Shown in pieces: positions 35,832-44,715 of a stretch of 64,000 bases of DNA (position 1 is its first letter; each line of letters opens with the position of its first letter). Both the position numbers and the translations under genes were made by a program. This stretch comes from Actinoplanes sandaracinus (GTDB taxonomy: Bacteria > Actinomycetota > Actinomycetes > Mycobacteriales > Micromonosporaceae). The stretch spans positions 143,088 through 207,087 of the forward strand of contig NZ_JASCTH010000018.1 of NCBI RefSeq assembly GCF_030009775.1, written 5' to 3'. The notes beneath the pieces are model-generated. The model saw nothing but the letters and a program-made list of their open reading frames with translations. It did not search any database and had not been told where the DNA came from.

Positions 35832-37838
35832 TCAGCCGCGGACCTTGACCTTGACGGCCGCGGAGGGCGCCGAGACGCCGGCCGCGTTCACGGCCAGGAC
35901 CCGCACGGTCACGGTGCGGCCGGCCTTGAGCCCTTTCACGGAGCAGGTGCGACCGGTCGCCGGGACCGTGCAGCGCGACGGTCCGCCCCCGCCGGACACT
36001 TCGGCCCGGTAGCCGGTGATCGCGGCGCCGCCGGTGGTCGCCGGCGCCTTCCAGGTCACGGTGATCCTGTTGCCGGACGACTTGGCGGAGACCGACCGGG
36101 GTTTGCCCGCGACGCCCCAGGCGGTGGCCGCCGGCCGGATGCCCTGGTCCGGGCCGCGGCCGGCGCTGTTGACCGCGGCCACCGCGACGTAGAACCGGTC
36201 GCCGCCGGTCAGGCCGGTGAGCACGCAGGAGTTCGTGCCGCCGGTCGCCTGGCAGCCCGCCACGGCGCTGCCGCCGGTGGCGACGCGGAACGCGCGGACC
36301 ACATGGCCGGTGATCGGCGATCCACCGTCGGACTCCGGATCGTCCCAGGTCACGGTGATCGCCCGTACGCCCGGAGTGAGCCGGACGGCACGCGGAGCCG
36401 ACGGGGGCGCCGGTTGCGCGGAAGCCGGCGGGGTGGGCGTGGGCGACGCGGGTGTGCTGGGGGATCGGCTCGGCGCCGGTGAGGCCGGCGGGGTCGGTGA
36501 CGCGGTCGGCGTCGGTGAGGCCGGCGGGGTGGGCAGCGTCGGCGCGGGGCCTGGGTTCATCAGCGGCGGGCCCGGATCAGGTGGCGCCGGTGTCGCCGTC
36601 ACCGCGGCCAGCACCTCGGCGCGGGCGGCCGGAGCACTCTCGCCGAACTGGTTCACCGCGCTCACCGCGACGTGATAGACGCTGTCGGCCACCAGGTCGG
36701 CGATCGTGCAGCCGGTCGCCGCCGTCTCGCAGGACGCCACCACGCTGCCGCCGCTGGAGGCGCTGTAGGCACGGATCCGGTATCCGGTCACCGGCGAGCC
36801 ACCGTTCGACAGCGGCGCCCGCCAGCGCACCGTCGCGGTGCCGGTGCCGCCGGTGACGGTGACGGCCTGGGGCGGCCCGGGAGCGGTCGCGCCGGGCGTC
36901 GCTGGTGAGGCGCGCCGGTGCAGCGCCGCCGACGCGAGGTCCGCACCGAGTCCGACGTCGGGGGCCTCGATCCGTACGCCACCGTCCGAGACCGTGGCCG
37001 TGAGCCGCTGATGCACGGCCGCCTCTCCGCTGGTGACCAGGTCGAACCCGGTGGCGACAGCGGTCGTGGGATCGGTGGAGGCGGCCGCGAAGTACGCGCC
37101 CGGCAGGAACAGGGTGACGAAGTTGCGCACCGCCTCGCCGTTCGCGTCCAGGTGTGGGTTGCCCAGCACTCCCAGGCTGATCGGCGGCTGCCCCTCGGGG
37201 TCGTAGGTCAGCAGGTCGGCGCGGGCCTGCGCGTCAGTGGCGAGGTACGCCCCGTCGAGCGCCGTGGTGTACGAGCCGGCCGACCCCTCCAGGTCCTGGG
37301 TGCGGCCCTCGAACCGGTGCTCGGCCGGGTCCGCCGTCGTGTCGGTGTCACCGCAGGAGAAGCCGGCCGCGCAGTCGGCGTCGCCGGTCCAGGCCACCGG
37401 GGCCGCCCGGCCGATGAGGGCGAGCGCATATCTGCCGTCCGACACGGTGCGGGCCGCCCGGAAACCGTCTGCCACGGCGTTGGTGAACCGCGGCACGAAC
37501 GTCCCGGTCCTGATCACCAGGCGGATCGTGCCACCGGTGACCGCCGCCGTCTTTCCGGCGAACCCGTCGACCGACCAGCGCACCCAGTCGCCGGAGTCGT
37601 CGGAGACGGTGGCCGCGGACGCGATGAGCCCCTCGCCGGTGAGCGCCGTGGACGATCCGCTGACCGGAACGATCGTCGCCGACTCGATGCAGTAGACCGA
37701 CTCCGGGCCCGCGCAACTGGGGGCCCAGGCGCCGGCCGGCAGGTCGTCGGGGGTGTCCGCGAGAGCGGCTGCTCCGGCCGGCACCGCCGCGGCGAGGGTT
37801 CCGGCCGCGACGATGATCGCGGCGCGTCGGCTCGGCAT
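35832..37838 (-). CDS. secreted fibronectin type III repeat protein
   Basis: 668 residues. The signal peptide (AAIIVAAGTLAAAVPAGAAAL) is followed by a ~270-residue domain with cysteines (PSCAGPESVYCIES; CAAGFSCGD) that I cannot name. Three fibronectin III domains follow (GNGGS-like SNGGSPVTGYRIRAYS at ~345; DGGSPITGHVVRAF at ~510; TGGAAITGYRAEVS at ~600). Domains one and two are separated by a Pro/Thr/Ser linker of ~70 residues (~410-480). Probably a cell-surface or polysaccharide-binding protein. It is transcribed towards the RTX protein gene and may be cotranscribed with it. Confidence 0.9.
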   Translation of the reverse strand: MPSRRAAIIVAAGTLAAAVPAGAAALADTPDDLPAGAWAPSCAGPESVYCIESATIVPVSGSSTALTGEGLIASAATVSDDSGDWVRWSVDGFAGKTAAVTGGTIRLVIRTGTFVPRFTNAVADGFRAARTVSDGRYALALIGRAAPVAWTGDADCAAGFSCGDTDTTADPAEHRFEGRTQDLEGSAGSYTTALDGAYLATDAQARADLLTYDPEGQPPISLGVLGNPHLDANGEAVRNFVTLFLPGAYFAAASTDPTTAVATGFDLVTSGEAAVHQRLTATVSDGGVRIEAPDVGLGADLASAALHRRASPATPGATAPGPPQAVTVTGGTGTATVRWRAPLSNGGSPVTGYRIRAYSASSGGSVVASCETAATGCTIADLVADSVYHVAVSAVNQFGESAPAARAEVLAAVTATPAPPDPGPPLMNPGPAPTLPTPPASPTPTASPTPPASPAPSRSPSTPASPTPTPPASAQPAPPSAPRAVRLTPGVRAITVTWDDPESDGGSPITGHVVRAFRVATGGSAVAGCQATGGTNSCVLTGLTGGDRFYVAVAAVNSAGRGPDQGIRPAATAWGVAGKPRSVSAKSSGNRITVTWKAPATTGGAAITGYRAEVSGGGGPSRCTVPATGRTCSVKGLKAGRTVTVRVLAVNAAGVSAPSAAVKVKVRG

Positions 37839-37904
37839 CCGGCTGTCCCTTCACGTCTGCTTTGACGGACAGAGACGTGATCGGCAGCACAGAGTCGTTA
37901 CTTA

Positions 37905-39011
37905 CTAAGTTCGCGGGTGGATCTGCCGAGGCACGCCGCCGGGGCCCTCCGGGGTCGAGCCAAACCGGGCGAAACGGACACCCGGGGCGGTCGGGCCGGT
38001 GCGGCGGGCCACGCCCAGGCCACTCACGCCCTCGACGGTCACCTCGACGATGTCGGCGTCGGCGAAGACGGTCGTCTCGCCGCCGGCGGGCATCGTCAGG
38101 ATCAGGTCGCCGTGGTCGCGGACCTCTCCCCCGGCGGCCGTCAGACCGGTGCCGCCGCTGATCAGGTAGGAGTCGAGATTGGGATGCGGGGAGACGATCA
38201 GCCGGTCGTCGCGGACCGACAGGACCCAGGGAAGGCTGAGCGAGCCCGCCCACACCGTCCCCGGCCGGCCCTCCGCGTCACCGAGGCGGGCGAGCACACA
38301 GCGGCGCCCGGCGGCGTCCACGAACGTGACGGCGGGGCCCATGCGGCCGCGGCCGAACGCGCCCCACGTGCGGGCGGTGAAGTGCAGGCCGTCGTAGCCG
38401 CCGATCGCGTACGTCACCTCGTCACCGGTGGAGACGAGCAGCACCCACGAGCCGTCCAGCGGGAAGAGCCGCGGGCAGCCCCAGGTCGCGCGCTCCCGGG
38501 AGACGATCACGCCGTCGTACGCCCAGTGCAGCAGATCGGTGGAATGGTATTGCAGGACGCCCGCCGCCCCGCCGCGCAACGTGGCGCCGAGGAGCATCCG
38601 CCAGCCGCTGCCGGCCCACCAGACGTAGGGGTCGTTCATCGCGGCGACCCCGGCGGGCGGCCCGGTGAGCAGCGGGCCGGCCGGGTCGAGCCGCCAGCCG
38701 ACGAGGCCGGGCAGGGCGGCGGCCCGGGCGATCTGCCCGTCGGAGCGGGTGTGGAACAGCACCGGGCCCTCCGGGCCGGCGACGACGGTGCCGCAGCGGG
38801 CCGAGCCGGGTTCGCCGGGCGGCGGGCTGACGGCCTGCTCGCTCCACAGGATCAGGTCGTCGGAGATCGCGTAGCCCCAGGCCGGGTCCTGCCCGGACAG
38901 GTGCTCGTAGTAGAGGTGGTAGCGGCCGCCGGAGAGCAACACACCGAAGAGGTCACCGACGCGGCCGGCACGCGGGGTGAAATGGAGCCGGGGGCGCGCT
39001 ACGCGTTCCAT
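37905..39011 (-). CDS. GH32-like five-bladed propeller protein, degenerate active site
   Basis: 368 residues with no signal peptide. RPRLHFTPRAGRVGDLFG and YHLYYEHLSGQDPAWGYAIS align with the start of family 32 glycoside hydrolases (fructan hydrolases, which read HFTP...NDPNG). The nucleophile Asp is kept (Asp20 in GDLFG). The RDP motif reads NDP (126-128), and the acid/base motif ECP reads WGCP (177-180), so the catalytic Glu is missing. It may be an inactive sugar-binding relative or have shifted activity. Divergent from the MerR-type gene. Confidence 0.75.
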   Translation of the reverse strand: MERVARPRLHFTPRAGRVGDLFGVLLSGGRYHLYYEHLSGQDPAWGYAISDDLILWSEQAVSPPPGEPGSARCGTVVAGPEGPVLFHTRSDGQIARAAALPGLVGWRLDPAGPLLTGPPAGVAAMNDPYVWWAGSGWRMLLGATLRGGAAGVLQYHSTDLLHWAYDGVIVSRERATWGCPRLFPLDGSWVLLVSTGDEVTYAIGGYDGLHFTARTWGAFGRGRMGPAVTFVDAAGRRCVLARLGDAEGRPGTVWAGSLSLPWVLSVRDDRLIVSPHPNLDSYLISGGTGLTAAGGEVRDHGDLILTMPAGGETTVFADADIVEVTVEGVSGLGVARRTGPTAPGVRFARFGSTPEGPGGVPRQIHPRT

Positions 39012-39089
39012 GCCTCAGCCTGGCATCGCGACGGTCCCCGGCACCAGTGGGGACGGCTGCCAAAGCGGGAAGGCGGTTACCCTGGCGCC

Positions 39090-39449
39090 GTGCCATACAC
39101 ACCGGGTGAGACGGCGGAGCGGCTCGGCGTCAGCATCGACACGATCCGCTACTACGAGAAAATCGGTCTGCTGCACGGCATCCAGCGCACGTCGAGCGGC
39201 CGGCGAGTGTTCTCCGATGACGACCTGTCCCGGCTCGGGCTGCTGCGCTGTCTGCGCGACTCGGGGATGCCGATCGCGCGGCTGCGCCGCTTCGCCGAGT
39301 TGCTGCAGGAGGGCGACGCGGCCGCCGACCGGCGCACCGCGCTGCTGGAGGAACACGACCGGGAGATCGACGAGAAGGTGGAGCGGTTGCGGTTGGAACA
39401 GCAGCGGGTGCGCGAGAAGATCGCCTGGTACCGGTCGGTGGCCCGATGA
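39090..39449 (+). CDS. MerR-family transcriptional regulator
   Basis: 119 residues from the GTG at 39090. The winged helix reads YTPGETAERLGVSIDTIRYYEKIGLLHGIQRTSSGRRVFSDDDL. It is followed by LRCLRDSGMPIARLRRFAELLQEGD and a dimerising coiled coil (EIDEKVERLRLEQQRVREKIAWY). No metal-binding cysteines are present, so it is a YfmP/small-molecule type rather than a metal sensor. Its stop overlaps the VOC gene start (ATGA), so the two are coupled and the VOC protein is a probable target partner. Confidence 0.93.
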   Translation: MPYTPGETAERLGVSIDTIRYYEKIGLLHGIQRTSSGRRVFSDDDLSRLGLLRCLRDSGMPIARLRRFAELLQEGDAAADRRTALLEEHDREIDEKVERLRLEQQRVREKIAWYRSVAR

Positions 39450-39787
39450 CGGTGTCCTGGGTGAAGAGCCTGACCTTCGACTGTGCCGACGCGCTGGTGG
39501 TCGCCCGGTTCTGGGCCGCCGCCCTCGGCGGGGAACTGGACGAGGACGCCACCAGCGACAAGGCCTACGTGGAGGCTCCCGGCTGGGGCGGCCCGAACCT
39601 GTGGTTCCAGCGGGTGCCCGAGCCGAGGACCGCCAAGAACCGGCTGCACTTCGACCTGCGCGCCCCGGGCGGGGACGTGCCGGCCGAGGTGCGGCGGCTG
39701 ACGGCGCTCGGCGCCACCGTGGTGACGCCGGGCGAGCTGACCGTCATGGAAGACCCCGAGGGAAACGTCTTCTGCGTGGAGCTGTGA
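39446..39787 (+). CDS. VOC / glyoxalase-like protein
   Basis: 113 residues. WVKSLTFDCADALVVARFWAAALGGELDED is the opening of the glyoxalase-like (PF18029) branch of the vicinal-oxygen-chelate fold. NLWFQRVPEPRTAKNRLHFDLRAP and VMEDPEGNVFCVEL are its usual central and C-terminal strands. The His in RLHFD and Glu in FCVEL could hold a metal. Members act as dioxygenases, isomerases or ligand-binding resistance proteins; the role here is unknown. Translationally coupled to the MerR-type regulator. Confidence 0.9.
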   Translation: MTVSWVKSLTFDCADALVVARFWAAALGGELDEDATSDKAYVEAPGWGGPNLWFQRVPEPRTAKNRLHFDLRAPGGDVPAEVRRLTALGATVVTPGELTVMEDPEGNVFCVEL

Positions 39788-39788
39788 C

Positions 39789-41897
39789 TCAGTAACGGCA
39801 GCGCAGCACGACCATGCTGTGCCGCTGGACCGCGAGCTGTCCCCCGGCGCGGGTGGTCTTGCGCCGGGTGGCCAGCAACGGGTCGGCGGTGTTCGCGGCG
39901 ATCTCCCAGGTCCGGCCGTAATCGCGGTCCGGCAGGGTGAACGCCACGTCCTCGTCGAGCGGGTTGAACAACAGCAGGAACGAGTCGTCCCTGATCTCCT
40001 CGCCGAGGGCGTCGCGTTCCGGGATGCCGTGCCCGTTCAGGAAGACGGTCATCGTCATGCCGCTGCGGGTGTTCCAGTCGGACTCGGTCATCACCTCGCC
40101 GTCGCGGCGCAGCCAGGCGATGTCCGGCAGCTTCGAGTCACCGGCCGGGTCGCCGGTGAAGAACCGCCGGCGCCGGAAGATCGGATGCTCGGCCCGCAGT
40201 TTCAGCAGTTTGCGGGTGAAGCTGGTGAGCACGTCCTCGAGCCGGGCGCCCTCCCAGTCCACCCAGGCGATCTCGCTGTCCTGGCAGTACACGTTGTTGT
40301 TGCCGCGCTGGGTACGGCCGAGCTCGTCGCCGTGGGAGATCATCGGCACGCCCTGGCTCAGCAGCAGGGTGGCCAGGAAGTTGCGTTTCTGCCGCTCGCG
40401 CAGGGTGACGATGTCAGGGTCGTCGGTCTCGCCCTCGACACCGCAGTTCCACGACCGGTTGTGGCTCTCGCCGTCACGGTTGCCCTCGCCGTTGCCGTCG
40501 TTGTGCTTCTCGTTGTACGACACCAGGTCGTGCATGGTGAACCCGTCGTGCGCGGTCACGAAGTTGATCGACGCGATCGGCCGGCGCCCGTCGACCTCGT
40601 AGAGGTCGGAGCTGCCGGTGAACCGGGACGCGAACTCGCCCAGGCTGGACGGCTCGCCACGCCAGAAGTCGCGCACCGAGTCGCGGTACTTGCCGTTCCA
40701 CTCCGTCCAGTTCGGCGGGAACCCACCGACCTGGTAGCCGCCGTCGCCGACGTCCCACGGCTCGGCGATCAGCTTCACCTGCGACACCACCGGGTCCTGG
40801 TTGACCAGGTCGAAGAACGCCGCCAGCCGGTCCACCTCGTGGAACTCCCGGGCCAGGGCGGCGGCCAGGTCGAACCGGAACCCGTCGACGTGCATCTCGG
40901 TCACCCAGTACCGCAGCGAATCCATGATCAGCCGCAGCGACTCGTGGTGGCGCACGTTGAGGCTGTTGCCGGTGCCGGTGGTGTCGTAGTAGTACTGCTT
41001 GTCCTCGTCGACGAGCCGGTAGTAGGCCGGATTGTCGATACCCCGGAACGACAACGTCGGCCCGAGGTGGTTGCCCTCGGCCGTGTGGTTGTAGACCACG
41101 TCCAGGATGACCTCGATCCCCGCCTGGTGCAGGGCCTTGACCATCGCCTTGAACTCCTGCACCTGACCGCCGCCCTCGGGGAACGACGAGTAGCCGTTGT
41201 GCGGGGCGAAGAACCCGATCGTGTTGTAACCCCAGTAGTTCGTCAGGCCCCGCTCGGTCAGCCCGCTGTCGTGCACGAACTGGTGAACCGGCATCAGCTC
41301 CACCGCGGTGACGCCGAGCTCCTTCAAGTACTTGATCATCACCGGGTGGGCCAGGCCGGAGTACGTGCCCCGTACGTCATCGGGGATGTTGGGGTGCCGG
41401 ATCGTCATGCCCTTGACGTGAGCTTCATAGATGACCGTCTGCCACATCGGGATCTTCAGCGGCCGGTCGTTGCCCCAGTCGAAATAGGGGTTTATCACGA
41501 CCGAACGGGGGGAGAAGGGCGCCGAGTCCTGATCGTTGTAGCTTGCGGGGTCACCGAAGTCGTAGGAGAACAGCGCCTGATCCCACCGGTAGTCCCCGTC
41601 GATCGCTTTCGCGTACGGGTCGAGCAGCAGCTTTCCCGGGTTGCACCGCAGCCCTCGCGACGGGTCGTAGGGGCCGTGCACCCGGTAGCCGTACCGCTGG
41701 CCCGGCACCACCCTCGGCAGGTACCCGTGCCAGACCAGCGCCTCACGTTCCGGCAGGTCGATACGGGTCTCGGTGCCGTCGTCGTCGAACAGGCAGAGTT
41801 CGACCCGGGAGGCGGCCTCGGAGAAGAGCGCGAAATTGGTACCGCCACCGTCGTAGGTGGCGCCCAGCGGGTACGGGTTGCCCGGCCAGATATGCAT
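39789..41897 (-). CDS. glgX: glycogen debranching enzyme (isoamylase type)
   Basis: 702 residues from the ATG at 41897 (MHIWPGNPYPLGATYDGGG). An N-terminal carbohydrate-binding module is followed by a GH13 barrel: DVVYNHTAEG, the nucleophile region VDGFRFDLAAALARE, the acid/base region LIAEPWDVGDGGYQVG, and FVTAHDGFTMHDLVSYNEKHN. GDELGRTQRGNNNVYCQD is a GlgX/isoamylase hallmark. It removes alpha-1,6 branches left by phosphorylase during glycogen breakdown in the cytoplasm. Length and motifs are normal. It stands alone, without other glg genes. Confidence 0.95.
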   Translation of the reverse strand: MHIWPGNPYPLGATYDGGGTNFALFSEAASRVELCLFDDDGTETRIDLPEREALVWHGYLPRVVPGQRYGYRVHGPYDPSRGLRCNPGKLLLDPYAKAIDGDYRWDQALFSYDFGDPASYNDQDSAPFSPRSVVINPYFDWGNDRPLKIPMWQTVIYEAHVKGMTIRHPNIPDDVRGTYSGLAHPVMIKYLKELGVTAVELMPVHQFVHDSGLTERGLTNYWGYNTIGFFAPHNGYSSFPEGGGQVQEFKAMVKALHQAGIEVILDVVYNHTAEGNHLGPTLSFRGIDNPAYYRLVDEDKQYYYDTTGTGNSLNVRHHESLRLIMDSLRYWVTEMHVDGFRFDLAAALAREFHEVDRLAAFFDLVNQDPVVSQVKLIAEPWDVGDGGYQVGGFPPNWTEWNGKYRDSVRDFWRGEPSSLGEFASRFTGSSDLYEVDGRRPIASINFVTAHDGFTMHDLVSYNEKHNDGNGEGNRDGESHNRSWNCGVEGETDDPDIVTLRERQKRNFLATLLLSQGVPMISHGDELGRTQRGNNNVYCQDSEIAWVDWEGARLEDVLTSFTRKLLKLRAEHPIFRRRRFFTGDPAGDSKLPDIAWLRRDGEVMTESDWNTRSGMTMTVFLNGHGIPERDALGEEIRDDSFLLLFNPLDEDVAFTLPDRDYGRTWEIAANTADPLLATRRKTTRAGGQLAVQRHSMVVLRCRY

Positions 41898-42001
41898 GGG
41901 CCAACCTTGCCCCGTCCGCACCCGGGGGAAAACTGTGACCCGCGTCCCCGGGCCTGCGATCTCCGGCCGCCGGCGTCAGAGGCGTCGTGATGGATCGGTG
42001 G

Positions 42002-43390
42002 TCACGCCGCCTGTAACCGGTCGGGCGGCCAGGTGACATGCGGGTCGGTGGCCGGTCTGCTCAGGTAGTAGCCCTGGGCGTGGTGCAGGCCCTCCTCGGT
42101 CAGGACGGCGAGTTCGGCGCCGGTCTCCACGCCTTCGGCGACGACGGTCACGCCCAGCGACGTCCCGAAGTTGCACATCGCGCCGATCAGGGCCCGCCGG
42201 GCGGGGTCCTGGTCACTGTCGGCGATGATGCTGCGGTCGAGTTTGACGATGTCCGGGCGCAGCCGCAGGATGTGCTGCATCGAGGCATAGCCGGCGCCGG
42301 CGTCGTCGACCGCCAGCCGCGCGCCGGTGGCGCGGACCCGCCGCATCGTCTCGGCCAGCGTGTCGTAATCGTCGACCGCGACGTGTTCGGTCACCTCGAT
42401 CACCAGCCGCGCCGCCTGATCGCCGAGCCCGGCGAGCAGGCGATGGAACCGGGGGTCCAGGATCGTCTGCGCCGAGACGTTGACCGCCAGGTACGCGTGG
42501 CCGGGCAGGCCGGGCAGGCGCCGGCACGCGGACTCCACCGCGTGCATCTCCAGGTCGACGCCGAGGCCCACCTGCCACGCCTCGGCGAACCAGACGTCGG
42601 GCGTCCGATACGGCTCCGAGGTGAACCGCGCCAGCGCCTCCATCCCGGCGATCTCGTGCCGGTCGAGGTCGACGATCGGCTGCAGGACGATCTCCAGCGC
42701 CCCGGCATCCCGGATGCTGTGCTCGATGCGGGCCCGGATCTGCGCCTTCTCGTCCTGGAGGCGTTGCTCCGCCGAGGCGGCAGCCGCCTCCCAGGTGACG
42801 TCGGCGCTGAAGCCGCGATAGCCCACGAGGCGGGCCCCGGCGCCGTACACCGGTGTCGCGGTGCTGCTGAGGGTACGGACCGTGCCGTCCCGGTGAATGG
42901 CGCTGCTGGTCCAGTCCTGCCGCGCCGAGGTGTCGAAGGCGTGCGCGGCGTCCGCCGGGTCGCGGTCCAGCAGTTCCCGGACGTCGCGCCCGGCGATCTC
43001 CCGCGCGTCGTATCCCAGCATCGCGCCCACGCCGTCGCTGCTGTAGGTGATCCGGAGGTCGGCGTCGACCTGCCACACCCAGCCGTGCGCGGTGTGCACG
43101 GTGTCGCGGAAGGCCTCCACCGCCTCCTCGACCCGGGCGGCGAGGCTGCGGTTGAAACGCACCAGGCGGACGGTGGTGGCCGCGGCCAACGGCAGCCACG
43201 CGACGCCGACGAGGCCGAGCCACTCGTCGGGCTCGATGGTGTCACCGCTGACCAGCACGTCGATCCAGTCCCACGCGTAAGAGACCAGAGCGACGACCAT
43301 GCTCACCGCCAGCACGGTGACCGCGGACGACACGACACTTCGCGTACGCAGCAGCTCAGCGGCGTCGCCGGACGGAGCGGTCTCCTTCAC
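42002..43390 (-). CDS. membrane PAS-EAL c-di-GMP phosphodiesterase
   Basis: 462 residues from the GTG at 43390, whose TG is shared with the stop of the upstream gene (GTGA). Two membrane helices (SAVTVLAVSMVVALVSYAW and WLGLVGVAWLPLAAATTV) precede a PAS domain (TAHGWVWQVDADLRITYSS) and an EAL domain: GMEALARF, NVSAQTI, VIEVTEHV, VDDAGAGYASM, VKLDRSII, AEGVETGAEL. Catalytic and metal-binding residues are kept, so it should cleave c-di-GMP. The coupling to the MEDS/HATPase gene ties c-di-GMP turnover to partner-switching signalling. Confidence 0.9.
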   Translation of the reverse strand: MKETAPSGDAAELLRTRSVVSSAVTVLAVSMVVALVSYAWDWIDVLVSGDTIEPDEWLGLVGVAWLPLAAATTVRLVRFNRSLAARVEEAVEAFRDTVHTAHGWVWQVDADLRITYSSDGVGAMLGYDAREIAGRDVRELLDRDPADAAHAFDTSARQDWTSSAIHRDGTVRTLSSTATPVYGAGARLVGYRGFSADVTWEAAAASAEQRLQDEKAQIRARIEHSIRDAGALEIVLQPIVDLDRHEIAGMEALARFTSEPYRTPDVWFAEAWQVGLGVDLEMHAVESACRRLPGLPGHAYLAVNVSAQTILDPRFHRLLAGLGDQAARLVIEVTEHVAVDDYDTLAETMRRVRATGARLAVDDAGAGYASMQHILRLRPDIVKLDRSIIADSDQDPARRALIGAMCNFGTSLGVTVVAEGVETGAELAVLTEEGLHHAQGYYLSRPATDPHVTWPPDRLQAA

Positions 43391-44412
43391 CTCCTGCTGA
43401 TCGGCGGGAAGCGGAGCCGCATGAGCTGCCGCGGGAAGTGCAGCCGAACCGAGGTGCGGCCGGGCGCCGAGGACACGGTGACCACGTCGGCCAGTTGACG
43501 GGCCAGCCACAGACCGCGGCCGCCGGCCGTCACGGCGAGCGGCTGGGGCCGGTAGTAGCCGGCGGTGGCCGGGATCGGCTGGTCCCCGGTGTCGTCGCAC
43601 TGGACGAGCAGAGTGTCGCCGTCGCGCCAGGCGCGGACCCGGACCGGGGCCTGGCCGTGTCGCAATCCGTTGGTCGCCACCTCGATCACCGCCACCACGA
43701 GGTCCTCCGCCCCTTCCTCGGCGACGTCGTGCCCGGCGGCCCAGGTCCCCATGACCGAGCGCAGGACGCCGAGTTCGGCGAACTCGTGCAGCGTCACGTC
43801 GCGGTCGGGGCGCGAGGGCGCCGGCCGCGCCGGCACGTCGTGCCGTTCGGCCAGGTATCGCTCGGGAGGCAGGTGACGCGGGGACGGGGCCGGTCCGGTG
43901 GAGGTGAGTTCGTACGCGTGCGTGGCGCGTATCCCGTCGATGACGGTGTCCTGGTGGTCGCGGCTGTCCCAGATGCAGGTCACCGCGGATCCGCCGATCG
44001 CGTACGTGTCGTTGCAGACCGCTTCGTACGCCAGATAGGCCGTGGTCCGTTCGGCACGGAACCCGGGATCCACGGCGGCGGCCAGGTCGGGTTCGGCGAT
44101 CACGTGCAGCCGGCGGCCGGCCTGGTGCTGTGCGGTCAGACAGCGGCGGAACGCCTCGTAGGCGGAGCCGAGCCGCTGGTAGAACGCGGCGGGCTCGCCC
44201 CAGCTCACCACATCGGGGCGCACTTCGGCGGCGGCGTCGGCCAGCGCGGCGCGGGTCTGGGCGCTGACGACCAGCAGCACCTCGTCGTAGATCTCCGCCG
44301 AGCGGTGCAGCTCCGGCACCAGCACGGACGGCAGGTCACGGTCCGCGCCGACGATCAGCGCGGTGTGGGCGAACTCCAGCACACGCCGGTCGGCCGCCTG
44401 GTCCACGCTCAT
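43387..44412 (-). CDS. MEDS-domain sensor with anti-sigma-type ATPase domain
   Basis: 341 residues from the ATG at 44412. Residues ~10-175 match the MEDS sensory domain (FAHTALIVGADRDLPSVLVPELHRS; RRLHVIAEP; VCNDTYAIGGSAVTCIWDSRD). Residues ~205-335 are an RsbW-like HATPase_c_2 (VVAVIEVATNGLRHGQAPVRVRAW; GRGLWLARQLADVV). Such proteins act as serine kinases or anti-sigma factors towards an STAS anti-anti-sigma partner. The divergent PP2C phosphatase is the expected opposing enzyme. Coupled by overlap to the EAL gene. Confidence 0.9.
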   Translation of the reverse strand: MSVDQAADRRVLEFAHTALIVGADRDLPSVLVPELHRSAEIYDEVLLVVSAQTRAALADAAAEVRPDVVSWGEPAAFYQRLGSAYEAFRRCLTAQHQAGRRLHVIAEPDLAAAVDPGFRAERTTAYLAYEAVCNDTYAIGGSAVTCIWDSRDHQDTVIDGIRATHAYELTSTGPAPSPRHLPPERYLAERHDVPARPAPSRPDRDVTLHEFAELGVLRSVMGTWAAGHDVAEEGAEDLVVAVIEVATNGLRHGQAPVRVRAWRDGDTLLVQCDDTGDQPIPATAGYYRPQPLAVTAGGRGLWLARQLADVVTVSSAPGRTSVRLHFPRQLMRLRFPPISRR

Positions 44413-44493
44413 CGCCGGACCATCGCGGCCGCTGTGGTCCGTACGCCAGTGGTCATGATCGCAATCTTCTTCAGATCCTCCGGTAGAGGGACC

Positions 44494-44552
44494 GGTGTGC
44501 GCCGCCGAAGGCGGACACCGACATCGGTACCCCAGCCGGAGCGGCGCACACC
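44494..44552. promoter_or_regulatory. 12-bp inverted repeat in a divergent promoter region
   Basis: GGTGTGCGCCGC (44494-44505) is a perfect inverted match to GCGGCGCACACC (44541-44552). It lies in the 303-bp gap between the MEDS/HATPase gene and the PP2C phosphatase gene, which diverge. It may be an operator pair or a hairpin in a leader RNA. I see no further gene in this gap. Confidence 0.4.
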
Positions 44553-44715
44553 CATCGGCCGCCGGTAGTCGGAGGCTCGCCGCGGCGCCCGCCGCCCGTG
44601 GTGGCCGTCCGGCACCCGGCCCCGCCCCGCCGATGGCTGCCTCGATCGGGCGACGGGATGCCGCCCGGCGTGGGCGTAGGCTGTCGGCGATGAGGTCGCA
44701 GAGGGGTGGCAGTGC

